Shown here: in pieces, positions 1 through 7,199 of the stretch
How positions within the stretch are numbered: the stretch's first letter is position 1
Layout: each line of letters opens with the position of its first letter
Source: Bacillus sp. AFS037270
GTDB taxonomy: Bacteria; Bacillota; Bacilli; Bacillales_B; DSM-18226
Assembly: GCF_002585305.1 (NCBI RefSeq)
Contig: NZ_NUNF01000019.1
Span: forward strand, 35,582-99,581
DNA length: 64,000 nucleotides
Direction of reading: 5' to 3'
Program-made: the position numbers and the translations under genes
The notes under the pieces: model-generated
Seen by the model: only the letters and a program-made list of their open reading frames with translations
What the model was told of the DNA's origin: nothing
The model's database searches: none

Positions 1-108
1 AGCCGGCCGAAAGGTTGTTCATTAACCTTTTGGACGGATTGGCTTGTGACCTCGAGCCGATGGCGCCTGGAGCTGGACAATTCTCGAAGTCGAAATTTAT
101 ACTTTCTT
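1..108. repeat. Dispersed intergenic repeat, copy 1 (cut by window edge)
   Basis: The first 102 bases match positions 58939-59040 without gaps and with only two differences that I can see. The unit contains short inverted repeats around AGGTTGTT/AACCTTTTGG and ends in CTGGAGCTGGAC followed by GAAATTTATA. It is non-coding and looks like one of the short, structured, mobile-looking repeats common between Bacillus genes. The left end lies outside the window. Confidence 0.8.
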
Positions 109-111
109 AGC

Positions 112-151
112 TTTTAAAAAAAGCAAAGCATCCGGATTAAAATCCGGATGC
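112..151 (-). terminator. Rho-independent terminator of gnd
   Basis: A perfect hairpin (GCATCCGGATT with its complement, 128-151) is followed on the minus strand by a T-rich tract (112-127). It lies directly after the stop codon of the 6-phosphogluconate dehydrogenase gene. Confidence 0.85.
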
Positions 152-166
152 TTTTTTTCTAACCTA

Positions 167-1063
167 TTATTTTGTTTCAACTGCATGTCCACCAAATTCA
201 TTTCTTAAAGCAGCGACAACTTTACCTGTAAAGGTATCTTCATCAAGTGATCGATATCGCATCATCAGTGACAAGGCCGTTACAGGCATTGCTGTTTGAA
301 GTTCAAGAGCAGTTTCAATTGTCCATTTACCTTCTCCTGAAGAATGCATAATTCCTTTAATAGAATCAAGTTTAGGATCCTTAGAAAAGGCGTTTTCCGT
401 TAGTTCCATCAGCCAAGAGCGGATAACGGAACCATTATTCCAAACTCGTGCAACCTTTTCATAATCAAAATCAAAATCGCTTTTTTCCAAAACTTCAAAC
501 CCTTCCGCAATTGCCTGCATCATTCCATACTCAATTCCATTATGAATCATCTTTAAGAAATGGCCGCTGCCGATCTTTCCTGCATACAAGTAACCATTGT
601 CTACATTGATATCACGGAAAACTGGTTCAATCGTGCCGAAGACCTCCCTATCTCCGCCAACCATCATGCAGGCGCCTTCCCTTGCTCCAGCCATACCGCC
701 GCTCGTACCTGCATCGAAGAAATGTATGCCTTTTTCTGCAAGTTCCTTACCTCTCCGGATGGAATCTTTATAGTGAGAATTCCCTCCATCAATAACGATA
801 TCCCCTTCCGCCAGCTCGTCCTTTAGCTCCTCCACCACTTGTTCAGTGATAGAACCTGATGGAACCATTACCCATACGATTCTAGGAGTGGAAAGTTTTT
901 TTACTAGGGCAGAAATAGATTCAGCCCCAACTGCTCCCTCTCCGCTGATTTTATTAACAGCTTCCTTATTTACATCAAATGCAACCACATTATGTCTATT
1001 TTCCATCAAATTAAGTGCTAAATTATACCCCATTTTTCCCAATCCTATTAAACCGATCTCCAT
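167..1063 (-). CDS. gnd: 6-phosphogluconate dehydrogenase, decarboxylating (short NAD-type)
   Basis: It oxidises and decarboxylates 6-phosphogluconate to ribulose 5-phosphate in the cytoplasm. The protein is about 299 residues, the size of the short YqeC-like class rather than the ~470-residue classical enzyme. An N-terminal Rossmann motif (GLIGLGKMG), DGGNSHYKDS, the catalytic Lys/Asn segment KMIHNGIEYG and the short-class motif SSGEGKWT are all visible. A longer reading frame upstream is open, but the ATG at 1063 has GGAGG just before it and begins with the Rossmann strand, so I chose it. The gene is divergent from the RpiR regulator and shares an operator-like palindrome with it; with GntP it forms a gluconate-use module. 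No gluconate kinase is in the window. Confidence 0.9.
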   Translation of the reverse strand: MEIGLIGLGKMGYNLALNLMENRHNVVAFDVNKEAVNKISGEGAVGAESISALVKKLSTPRIVWVMVPSGSITEQVVEELKDELAEGDIVIDGGNSHYKDSIRRGKELAEKGIHFFDAGTSGGMAGAREGACMMVGGDREVFGTIEPVFRDINVDNGYLYAGKIGSGHFLKMIHNGIEYGMMQAIAEGFEVLEKSDFDFDYEKVARVWNNGSVIRSWLMELTENAFSKDPKLDSIKGIMHSSGEGKWTIETALELQTAMPVTALSLMMRYRSLDEDTFTGKVVAALRNEFGGHAVETK

Positions 1064-1102
1064 TTGGAAAAACCTCCGAAATAATTTTTTCTTGATAATT
1101 GT

Positions 1103-1157
1103 ATTATATGAAATTTTTTTTCTTAAATCAATTAATAGTTGAAAAAATATTTTTTCA
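1103..1157 (-). promoter_or_regulatory. gnd promoter and RpiR operator-like palindrome
   Basis: On the minus strand there is a -35 TTGATT (1126-1131), a 17-base spacer and a -10 TATAAT (1103-1108). The spacer contains TGAAATTTTTTTTCTTA. Just upstream, 1140-1157 is a perfect 18-bp palindrome, TGAAAAAATATTTTTTCA, placed between gnd and the regulator gene so that it could control both. Closely related sequence occurs at the gntP promoter (3542-3582). Confidence 0.7.
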
Positions 1158-1211
1158 GATAATTTCATGCTATACTTAAGATACGATTTTTTATAGAGAG
1201 GATATCAATTT

Positions 1212-2057
1212 ATGGCACAAAACTGTTTGGGAAAGATACGCTCTTATTACGCACGTCTTAGTGAAAAAGAAAAAAAAGTTGCGGATTATATCTTAAAAAA
1301 TCCTGAAAAAATTATCCATAATACAATCAATGAAGTCGCCGAAGATTTGCAAGTGGCTGATGCGACGGTATTTCGCTTTTGTAAGCGCATAGGTTTTAAA
1401 GGCTATCAAGCAATGAAAATCGCCCTTGCTTCCGAAATTATCGAACCCATACAGCAGATTCATGAGGAAATCAATGAAAACGATAATGAAAAAACAGTAG
1501 CTGATAAGATTTTTCATTCAAATATCAGAACATTAGAAAACACCTTACAGATCCTTGACGGCAATTCCATTCAAGATGCTGTTAGTCTGTTAATGAAGGC
1601 CAACCGGGTTGAATTTTATGGTACTGGCGGATCAAATGTGGTGGCAATGGACGCTTTTCATAAATTTGTGCGCACAGGAATTAAAGCGTTTGCATTTATC
1701 GATTCCCATTTTCAACTTATGTCAGCTTCTCAGTTAGGAGAAAATGATGTTGCAGTAGTGATCTCCCACTCGGGAACAAATAAAGACACCCTAAATATAT
1801 TAAAGACGGCAAAAAGAAATGGTGCAAAAACGATTGGCATTACAAGTTATCCAAAATCCCCCATTTGTCAGTATTCGGATGTTGCACTCTATACGAGTTC
1901 AGAAGAAACAGAATACCGTTCCGAGGCACTTTCGTCCAGAATAGCCCAATTAAGCCTTATTGACGCACTTTATGTGAATATAATGGTCCTAAATAAGGAA
2001 AAAGCAAAACACTCTCTCGGAAAAGTAAGACAAGCAATTTCTAATACAAGAATGTAG
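1212..2057 (+). CDS. RpiR/MurR-family transcription regulator (HTH + SIS)
   Basis: This is a cytoplasmic DNA-binding regulator that senses a phosphosugar. The N-terminal ~75 residues form an HTH_6 domain (NTINEVAEDLQVADATVFRFC is typical). The segment from about residue 120 to 245 is a SIS phosphosugar-binding domain (FYGTGGSNVVA, VVISHSGTNKDT). The length of 281 residues is normal for the family. It is transcribed away from gnd, and GntP is convergent downstream. The matching palindromes in the gnd and gntP promoters make it the likely regulator of both, perhaps answering to 6-phosphogluconate; the ligand is inferred. Confidence 0.88.
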   Translation: MAQNCLGKIRSYYARLSEKEKKVADYILKNPEKIIHNTINEVAEDLQVADATVFRFCKRIGFKGYQAMKIALASEIIEPIQQIHEEINENDNEKTVADKIFHSNIRTLENTLQILDGNSIQDAVSLLMKANRVEFYGTGGSNVVAMDAFHKFVRTGIKAFAFIDSHFQLMSASQLGENDVAVVISHSGTNKDTLNILKTAKRNGAKTIGITSYPKSPICQYSDVALYTSSEETEYRSEALSSRIAQLSLIDALYVNIMVLNKEKAKHSLGKVRQAISNTRM

Positions 2058-2067
2058 ATATTTAAAA

Positions 2068-2100
2068 AGGATGACCTAAATTAGGCCATCCTCTTTATTT
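2068..2100. terminator. Bidirectional terminator between rpiR-type gene and gntP
   Basis: AGGATGACCTAA pairs with TTAGGCCATCCT with one mismatch (2068-2092). There is a T-rich tract on the right for the plus-strand gene and an A-rich tract on the left that serves the minus-strand gene. Confidence 0.75.
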
Positions 2101-3432
2101 TTATACAAAAATGTTAAGAATAAGTGCACCTGCAAACGCAATGAAGGATAAAATCGTTTCCAGTACAGTCCACGTTTTAAATGTTTCTTGAATAGAAAGA
2201 CCCAAATATTCTTTCACCATCCAGAAGCCTGCATCGTTAACATGGGAAAACATTAACGAACCTGCTCCCGTGGCGATAACAAGTAATTCTAAATTAACAC
2301 CTGACATATTAGCTACGATTGGTGCCACAATTCCAGCAGCAGTTGTTAAAGATACCGTAGCCGAACCAGTTGCAATTCGAATTAAACCAGCAATCAAGAA
2401 GGCTAATACAAGTGGAGATAATGACATTCCTTCAGACATCGTCGCAATGACCTTCGCCACTCCGCTCTCAATAAGAATCTGCTTAAATCCACCGCCTGCT
2501 CCGATTATTAATAGAATAGAACCAACTGGTAAAATACATTCCTCTGTGAAATTCTTAATTGCGTTTTTATCGATTCCCTGACGGAAGCCTAAGAAATAAA
2601 AGGCAAAGAAACATGAAATCAATAAAGCAATGATTGGACTACCAATAAATACCAAGAACTTTTCAAAACCAGCTGGTACAGGTAAATATGGTGCGGCTGT
2701 CCCTAAAACCATTAGGATAACTGGCATTAAGATAGTAAGGAAAGAAACACCTACACTTGGTAATGACTTTTTGTCTTTATTGTCATCAACACGCACTAAT
2801 TCTGGTTCTCCAACCGGTACGACACGTTTGTTGATAAATTTAGCAAATAATGGTCCGCCGATGATTCCCGCCGGGATCGCAATGATTAATGAGTAAAGTA
2901 ATACTTTACCAAGGTTTGCCCCATAAAGCCCTATAGCCGCAATCGCACCAGGGTGCGGAGGGACAAGTCCGTGAACAATCGATAAACCCGCAATCGCTGG
3001 TAAACCAATTAATAAGATATTTTGTTTTGATGCTTTTTGAATTGAAATTACAAGCGGTAATAAAATTAAAATTCCAACTTCAAAGAAGACCGGGATCCCA
3101 ATGACAAACCCTGATAGAAACATGGCCCAAGGCAGTTTCTTCTCACCAAATACTTTTATGAAGAAATTAGCTATTTGTAAACCTGCTCCAGATTCAGACA
3201 ACATTTTTCCTAGAATTGTTCCCAAAGCCAAGATACCGACTAAGTGCCCTAATGTACCGCCGACTCCTGTTTCGTAAGCGGCAACAATTTTATCTAAACC
3301 TAATCCTGACATAATCGCCAAGAATAATCCTGCTACTGTTAAACTAATAAACGCATGCCACTTAAACAATGAAACTCCTAAAATAACAATAACAATTGAA
3401 ACAAGTGTAATGAGTAATAAATAGGCATTCAT
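2101..3432 (-). CDS. gntP: GntP-family gluconate:H+ symporter
   Basis: This is an integral membrane permease that takes up gluconate or a related sugar acid with protons. Its 443 residues are almost entirely hydrophobic, with 12 or more membrane segments. The family pattern is clear: an N-terminal ALGTILGKMLSESGAG, a central GLVPPHPGAIAA and a C-terminal RIATGSATVS. The start ATG follows GAGGGG. It lies beside the RpiR regulator and gnd, which supports gluconate as the substrate, but GntP relatives also carry other aldonates or lactate. Confidence 0.88.
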   Translation of the reverse strand: MNAYLLLITLVSIVIVILGVSLFKWHAFISLTVAGLFLAIMSGLGLDKIVAAYETGVGGTLGHLVGILALGTILGKMLSESGAGLQIANFFIKVFGEKKLPWAMFLSGFVIGIPVFFEVGILILLPLVISIQKASKQNILLIGLPAIAGLSIVHGLVPPHPGAIAAIGLYGANLGKVLLYSLIIAIPAGIIGGPLFAKFINKRVVPVGEPELVRVDDNKDKKSLPSVGVSFLTILMPVILMVLGTAAPYLPVPAGFEKFLVFIGSPIIALLISCFFAFYFLGFRQGIDKNAIKNFTEECILPVGSILLIIGAGGGFKQILIESGVAKVIATMSEGMSLSPLVLAFLIAGLIRIATGSATVSLTTAAGIVAPIVANMSGVNLELLVIATGAGSLMFSHVNDAGFWMVKEYLGLSIQETFKTWTVLETILSFIAFAGALILNIFV

Positions 3433-3502
3433 TTGATTGCCACCCCTCTAAGTTTTAATCGATTTTTGTAGAATTACCATGAAAGCACTTCCAACAAAAT
3501 TG

Positions 3503-3582
3503 ATTATACGAAAAAAAATTTTTTATTTCAACAATTATTTTGAAAAAATATTTTGTTTACTTACTAAACAAAATATTTTTTC
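3503..3582 (-). promoter_or_regulatory. gntP promoter with tandem RpiR operator-like sites
   Basis: The minus strand carries a -35 TTGAAA (3526-3531), a 17-base spacer and a -10 TATAAT (3503-3508). Upstream of it lies a perfect inverted repeat with 18-base arms (GAAAAAATATTTTGTTTA, 3542-3559, and its complement, 3565-3582) around a 5-base loop. The arms contain the same GAAAAAATATTTT core as the palindrome at 1140-1157 in front of gnd. Confidence 0.75.
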
Positions 3583-3628
3583 ATTCTCCACAACAAAATT
3601 AATTTAAGAGGCCCTTCCGATTAAGAAA

Positions 3629-3655
3629 AGAGACGGGTGCAAATGTCCCGTCTCT
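3629..3655. terminator. Terminator after small gene 3654-3884
   Basis: AGAGACGGG and CCCGTCTCT form a perfect stem, followed on the minus strand by TCTTTTCTT. It overlaps the end of the small gene. Confidence 0.7.
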
Positions 3656-3884
3656 ACTCTCCAATATTGTCTTCAAACCATTCCTGGAGCTCATTCAAAG
3701 AGGTGAAAGTAAAAATCTCTTCACCATTCTGGCCATTGTCTATGCCAGAATTTCCTCTCAGAGTAACTTGTCCCTCATCCTCCGAAACAAGGATAGCATA
3801 GGGGTGGTTGACGTTGATATACCTTGAGTCTAAATCAGTATCAAGCCAATTCTTGCTTCGTAAAAATGCTTCAATATGGTCCAT
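3654..3884 (-). CDS. Small acidic protein of unknown function
   Basis: The protein is 76 residues, acidic and soluble, with no signal peptide or membrane segment. I do not recognise the family. The start is preceded by AGGAGGGAAG at good distance, and a stable terminator follows the stop, so it is a real monocistronic gene. The C-terminal segment (FTSLNELQEWFEDN) is predicted helical. It stands between the gluconate module and the aromatic regulon with no evident link to either. Confidence 0.7.
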   Translation of the reverse strand: MDHIEAFLRSKNWLDTDLDSRYINVNHPYAILVSEDEGQVTLRGNSGIDNGQNGEEIFTFTSLNELQEWFEDNIGE

Positions 3885-3927
3885 TCACTTCCCTCCTCAT
3901 CCTTTTATTGTTCCAAACTGCAAAAAA

Positions 3928-3955
3928 AAGAGACAAAATTAATGTCTCTTAAAGA
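3928..3955 (-). terminator. Hairpin downstream of the RidA gene
   Basis: AAGAGACA and TGTCTCTT form a stem with an A-rich flank on the plus strand, which gives T residues on the minus strand. It probably ends the PIG-L/RraA/RidA transcript. Confidence 0.5.
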
Positions 3956-4040
3956 TATTTTTATTTTAAGTAATTTTAAGAAAAAAGCTTATTGACTTGT
4001 ATCTATAAAAAGTAGCCTTACTTCAATAAGTATTTTTTTA

Positions 4041-4421
4041 TTACAAGACAGCTGTCATTTCAATTTGTACTCTAAGGCCTTCCCTTAGATTTTTAACACT
4101 GGTATGTCTTGCAGGGCGATCATTTTCATTTGGAAACATTTTTAGCCACTCAACATTGACAATTTTTTTATATTCACGGTCTGTTGCTGAAACACTTAAA
4201 TGTGCGATATCATCGGTCGTTCCTCCTGCAAGCTCCATGATCTCTCTCAGGTAATGAAAAAGATTAGACACTTCGTCTTCGACTCTTTCTGGCATTTCAC
4301 CTGTTTCTGGGTCCGATCCAATGATGGCTGAGGTGTATACCATATTTCCAATTTTCACAGCGGTTGGAATTGGATTATGATGATTAGATCCTTTCACATG
4401 TAAAACTTCACGTTTTGCCAT
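4041..4421 (-). CDS. RidA-family (YjgF/UK114) enamine/imine deaminase
   Basis: RidA proteins are small trimeric enzymes that hydrolyse reactive enamines/imines; some members are 2-aminomuconate deaminases in ring-cleavage pathways. The 126 residues are the usual length. GNMVYTSAIIG at the N-terminus and the C-terminal VQIEMTAVL are family-like, and the Arg in DRPARHTS is in the usual active-site position. It is the last gene of a three-gene operon after the GalB-like and GalC-like genes, so I infer a role in clearing or processing a ring-cleavage intermediate. Its presence would also fit an amino-substituted aromatic substrate. Confidence 0.82.
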   Translation of the reverse strand: MAKREVLHVKGSNHHNPIPTAVKIGNMVYTSAIIGSDPETGEMPERVEDEVSNLFHYLREIMELAGGTTDDIAHLSVSATDREYKKIVNVEWLKMFPNENDRPARHTSVKNLREGLRVQIEMTAVL

Positions 4422-4456
4422 GATCCATTCACTCCCTTCAATAAGTATGTTTTATT

Positions 4457-5164
4457 CTAAGCATTTCTCTTGTTGAATTCAGATTCGTCTTCATAATAAA
4501 CAACCTGTTCTTTTTCCAAAGTTGGTCTTAGGTTGTAAAAGTCTAAGCTAATTTCTCCTCTTGCAATCTTCTCCTTCGTTCCTTCTTCTTTTTTTAGACG
4601 TTGTTTAGATGATTCTAATGCAAACTGAAGATCTCCTTTTTTAACAACGACTACTCCATCATCATCAGCCATGATTAAGTCACCTGGTTCAACTGAAACT
4701 CCTCCGCAAACGGTTGGCGCGTTTACCCAGCCGCCTTTGGACTTGGTGGTTCCTTGGGAGAATACAGCCTTAGTCCAAATAGGGAATTCAAGTTCACGGA
4801 TTTGCGCTACATCTCGAATCCCTGAGTCAATGATGACCCCTTGAACTCCACGTTTGATTAGGGCCGTAACGATTAATTCCCCAATCATCCCTGCTACTCC
4901 CTCACCTACGGTTGTAATAACGAGTACATCACCTGGTTTACATACTTCAATGGCCGCGTGAATCATTAAGTTATCTCCTGCATGGCATACAGCAGTGACC
5001 GCCGGTCCGCAGATTAGTGTGTTGTCCAAGATAGGTTTCAAATGATAGTCCATGAGACCAATTTTACCCTGTGCTTCATAAATGGTTGAAACATCTAGTT
5101 GCTTAAATTCTTCAATCATTTGTGCGTTGGGTCTTGTAATGCTTTTAAGCACATACTTTTCCAT
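4457..5164 (-). CDS. RraA-family 4-carboxy-4-hydroxy-2-oxoadipate (HMG/CHA) aldolase-like protein
   Basis: Aldolases of this family (GalC/ProA/LigK type) split 4-carboxy-4-hydroxy-2-oxoadipate into oxaloacetate and pyruvate, the last step of gallate and protocatechuate 4,5-cleavage. The 235 residues contain the metal/substrate site GVIIDSGIRDVAQI and the C-terminal GDLIMADDDGVVVV. The C-terminal extension beyond the regulator RraA is typical of the aldolases. Its start overlaps the PIG-L stop (TAATG), which indicates translational coupling. The neighbouring GalB-like protein would make its substrate. True RraA (RNase E inhibitor) is unlikely in this context. Confidence 0.78.
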   Translation of the reverse strand: MEKYVLKSITRPNAQMIEEFKQLDVSTIYEAQGKIGLMDYHLKPILDNTLICGPAVTAVCHAGDNLMIHAAIEVCKPGDVLVITTVGEGVAGMIGELIVTALIKRGVQGVIIDSGIRDVAQIRELEFPIWTKAVFSQGTTKSKGGWVNAPTVCGGVSVEPGDLIMADDDGVVVVKKGDLQFALESSKQRLKKEEGTKEKIARGEISLDFYNLRPTLEKEQVVYYEDESEFNKRNA

Positions 5165-5895
5165 TAGTTGAATTCACCTCCAACATAAGGGAAGAATCGG
5201 CTAAATGCCTCCGCATACTTATATTCATTATTACCGGAGCATCTGCGGGCATGATTCCCGCGTAATTGTGCTTTCGCTCCATAGTAATCAATTAAATGTT
5301 TCTGCGCCTTAAAACAATTCATGGCCGCTTGTTTTTGTTCGTAGGTTTCTGTTATATCAATAATGACTTCTGGTTTGAAATCACTAATTTCTGATTGATG
5401 CGGCTCGAACCCAAAGATACTCGCTTGTTTGGCTGTTTTTGTCCCTTCTAATCTCACTCCATTAGAGGTCGATAAAACACTTGCATCAAAAACAAATTTG
5501 GAGACGGTTTCATGATCTGGGTTAAAGGCATCTCTAGGTCCATGTGTAAGGATATGATGAGGTCTTACTTCTCTAATTTTGCGAACCAATCGGTCCATTC
5601 GGTCCTCATTGATTTGCATATGGTAATCTTGATAATCCCAAATTTCAATGTTTTCAATTCCAAGGCATTTTGCAGCTGCTTCGATTTCACCTTGGCGATG
5701 CGCTTTTACATTCTCCAATGTTTGCCCTTCGATATTCCAAAGATCGTTTGATTCCCCTCTTGCTCCATAACTTAAAATGACAAGGGAAACATTAGCCCCA
5801 TGCTTCGCATATTTTGCAATCGTACCGCCGCCTCTCCAAACAAAATCCGCTGCGTGTGCGCTTACAACTAATAGATTTGTATTTTTATCAATCAT
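5164..5895 (-). CDS. PIG-L/LmbE-family protein, likely 4-oxalomesaconate hydratase (GalB-like)
   Basis: The fold is the PIG-L deacetylase fold, but the metal motif reads SAHAADFVWRGGG rather than AHPDDE. That AHxADFVW form is what I recall for GalB, the PIG-L-family 4-oxalomesaconate hydratase of the Pseudomonas gallate pathway. The second metal region NPDHETV is also present. The protein is 243 residues, cytoplasmic, with no membrane anchor. It heads an operon with the RraA-type aldolase and RidA. The GntR operator lies just upstream. A deacetylase acting on another substrate remains possible. Confidence 0.65.
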   Translation of the reverse strand: MIDKNTNLLVVSAHAADFVWRGGGTIAKYAKHGANVSLVILSYGARGESNDLWNIEGQTLENVKAHRQGEIEAAAKCLGIENIEIWDYQDYHMQINEDRMDRLVRKIREVRPHHILTHGPRDAFNPDHETVSKFVFDASVLSTSNGVRLEGTKTAKQASIFGFEPHQSEISDFKPEVIIDITETYEQKQAAMNCFKAQKHLIDYYGAKAQLRGNHARRCSGNNEYKYAEAFSRFFPYVGGEFN

Positions 5896-5948
5896 TTGTC
5901 TTCCTCCTACTTTTCTTTTTCCAAAAGTCTAGTATAAAATATACACTT

Positions 5949-6010
5949 CAATATTGTTTAACAATATTGTTTATAAATAGATTATAAATTGTATTTTGTC
6001 TTTGTGTCAA
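5949..6010 (-). promoter_or_regulatory. Promoter and GntR operator of the PIG-L/RraA/RidA operon
   Basis: On the minus strand: -35 TTGACA (6005-6010), an 18-base spacer, -10 TATAAT (5981-5986). Downstream of the -10 is a 21-base palindrome (5949-5969) with arms CAATATTGTT and AACAATATTG and core TTGTTTAACAA (5954-5964). A repressor bound there would block initiation. Confidence 0.8.
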
Positions 6011-6060
6011 TATATTTACTTAATTCAGAAAAAGGGAAATATCCTATTCTATTAAAAAAA

Positions 6061-6077
6061 GTGAGGTTTCCCTCACC
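6061..6077 (-). terminator. Terminator of the extradiol dioxygenase gene
   Basis: GTGAGG and CCTCAC form a short stem followed on the minus strand by seven T residues. It lies about 45 bases after the dioxygenase stop. Confidence 0.65.
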
Positions 6078-6122
6078 ATTAATCAAATGATCATCCTAAG
6101 TATTAAGCCACATTTGAAATCA

Positions 6123-7088
6123 TTATTTAGATTCAACAATAGGGGTTCCATAAGTATGAAAACTTGGAACCGTCTTATTGCCCCATGCTTGTCCTTTTGC
6201 CCTTTCTTCCTCCGTCCAAGTAATCGGCTTCCAATCAGGTGCTAAGACGTGATATCCACCAGAACAGATTTCAATTCGATTGCCGCCTGGTTCGTAAACG
6301 TATACAAAATAGGTCTGATTGATGGCATGCTTGCTTGGGGCAAATTCAATGAAAACTCCGTGTTCCAAAAATAAATCTGCCGCACGCCAAATTCCTTCGT
6401 TTGTATCTACTGTAAAAGCCATGTGATGAAAACGCCCACGCGATCCTGTAGCATCTAACGTATAAACCATTTCATAGGATTTATTATTTGGGCTGTACCA
6501 TACACCGGGGCGACGTCCATTGTTTAATAGAATTTGCTCGGTCAATCTCATACCTAGGACATTTTCTGCAAAATCACCATCTGCTTCCGGATTAGAAGAC
6601 AAGAAATTAATGTGATCTAGTTGTTTTACTGCTACACCATGACCCGTAAATCTTTGCGGCTGATTCTTCAGCGCCGGTCTTAGGTGTTCTGGCGGCTGGT
6701 ATTCAAAAGAGTCATAATACAGTTCCATGACGTGTCCATCCGGTCCATGATATTGGTAGGCTTTCCCATGCCCGACATCACCATCAATCCATCCGATTCC
6801 TTTACCAAGTGCTTCAATCTCATTAACTCTTCTTTCTAATGCTTGTGGGCTCATCGTACGGAGCGCCGTGTGACCTACTCCTGGCAGCGTGGATTCGGTT
6901 AATTTGACGGAGTATTGTTCGTAATCTCCCCAGCAGCGGAGATAGACAGAATTCTCTTTTCGCGCTACTTCCTGCATACCAAGAATATCTTTAAAAAATG
7001 ATAGACTTTCCTCTGGTTTAGGAGTCAATAACTCCACATGCCCAAGATGTGCTATATCCCGAATTGGTTCTTTGTCATAATTATTCAT
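6123..7088 (-). CDS. VOC-superfamily extradiol ring-cleavage dioxygenase (catechol 2,3-dioxygenase-like)
   Basis: Type I extradiol dioxygenases open a catecholic ring next to the diol using Fe(II). The 321 residues form two VOC modules: one at 10-140 (AHLGHVELLTPKPEESLSFF) and a catalytic one at about 155-290. The likely Fe ligands are the His of LDHINF, the His pair in FHHMAFTVD and the Glu of GNRIEICSGGY. The sequence resembles thermophilic Bacillus catechol 2,3-dioxygenases. It has its own promoter and a copy of the GntR operator. With the GalB- and GalC-like genes downstream it could start a gallate- or carboxycatechol-type pathway; the substrate is not determined by sequence. Confidence 0.82.
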   Translation of the reverse strand: MNNYDKEPIRDIAHLGHVELLTPKPEESLSFFKDILGMQEVARKENSVYLRCWGDYEQYSVKLTESTLPGVGHTALRTMSPQALERRVNEIEALGKGIGWIDGDVGHGKAYQYHGPDGHVMELYYDSFEYQPPEHLRPALKNQPQRFTGHGVAVKQLDHINFLSSNPEADGDFAENVLGMRLTEQILLNNGRRPGVWYSPNNKSYEMVYTLDATGSRGRFHHMAFTVDTNEGIWRAADLFLEHGVFIEFAPSKHAINQTYFVYVYEPGGNRIEICSGGYHVLAPDWKPITWTEEERAKGQAWGNKTVPSFHTYGTPIVESK

Positions 7089-7110
7089 ATTAACGCCTCA
7101 CATATTCATC

Positions 7111-7168
7111 AATATTGTTCAACAATTCCGTTATTTCAATTATATTAAACTATTGTAAGTGCTGTCAA
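7111..7168 (-). promoter_or_regulatory. Promoter and GntR operator of the extradiol dioxygenase gene
   Basis: On the minus strand: -35 TTGACA (7163-7168), about 18 bases, -10 TATAAT (near 7139-7144). The operator core TTGTTCAACAA (7116-7126) follows the -10, in the same position as at the other promoters of the regulon. Confidence 0.75.
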
Positions 7169-7199
7169 TTTTAAATATCCTTAACAATGCTAAACAAGT

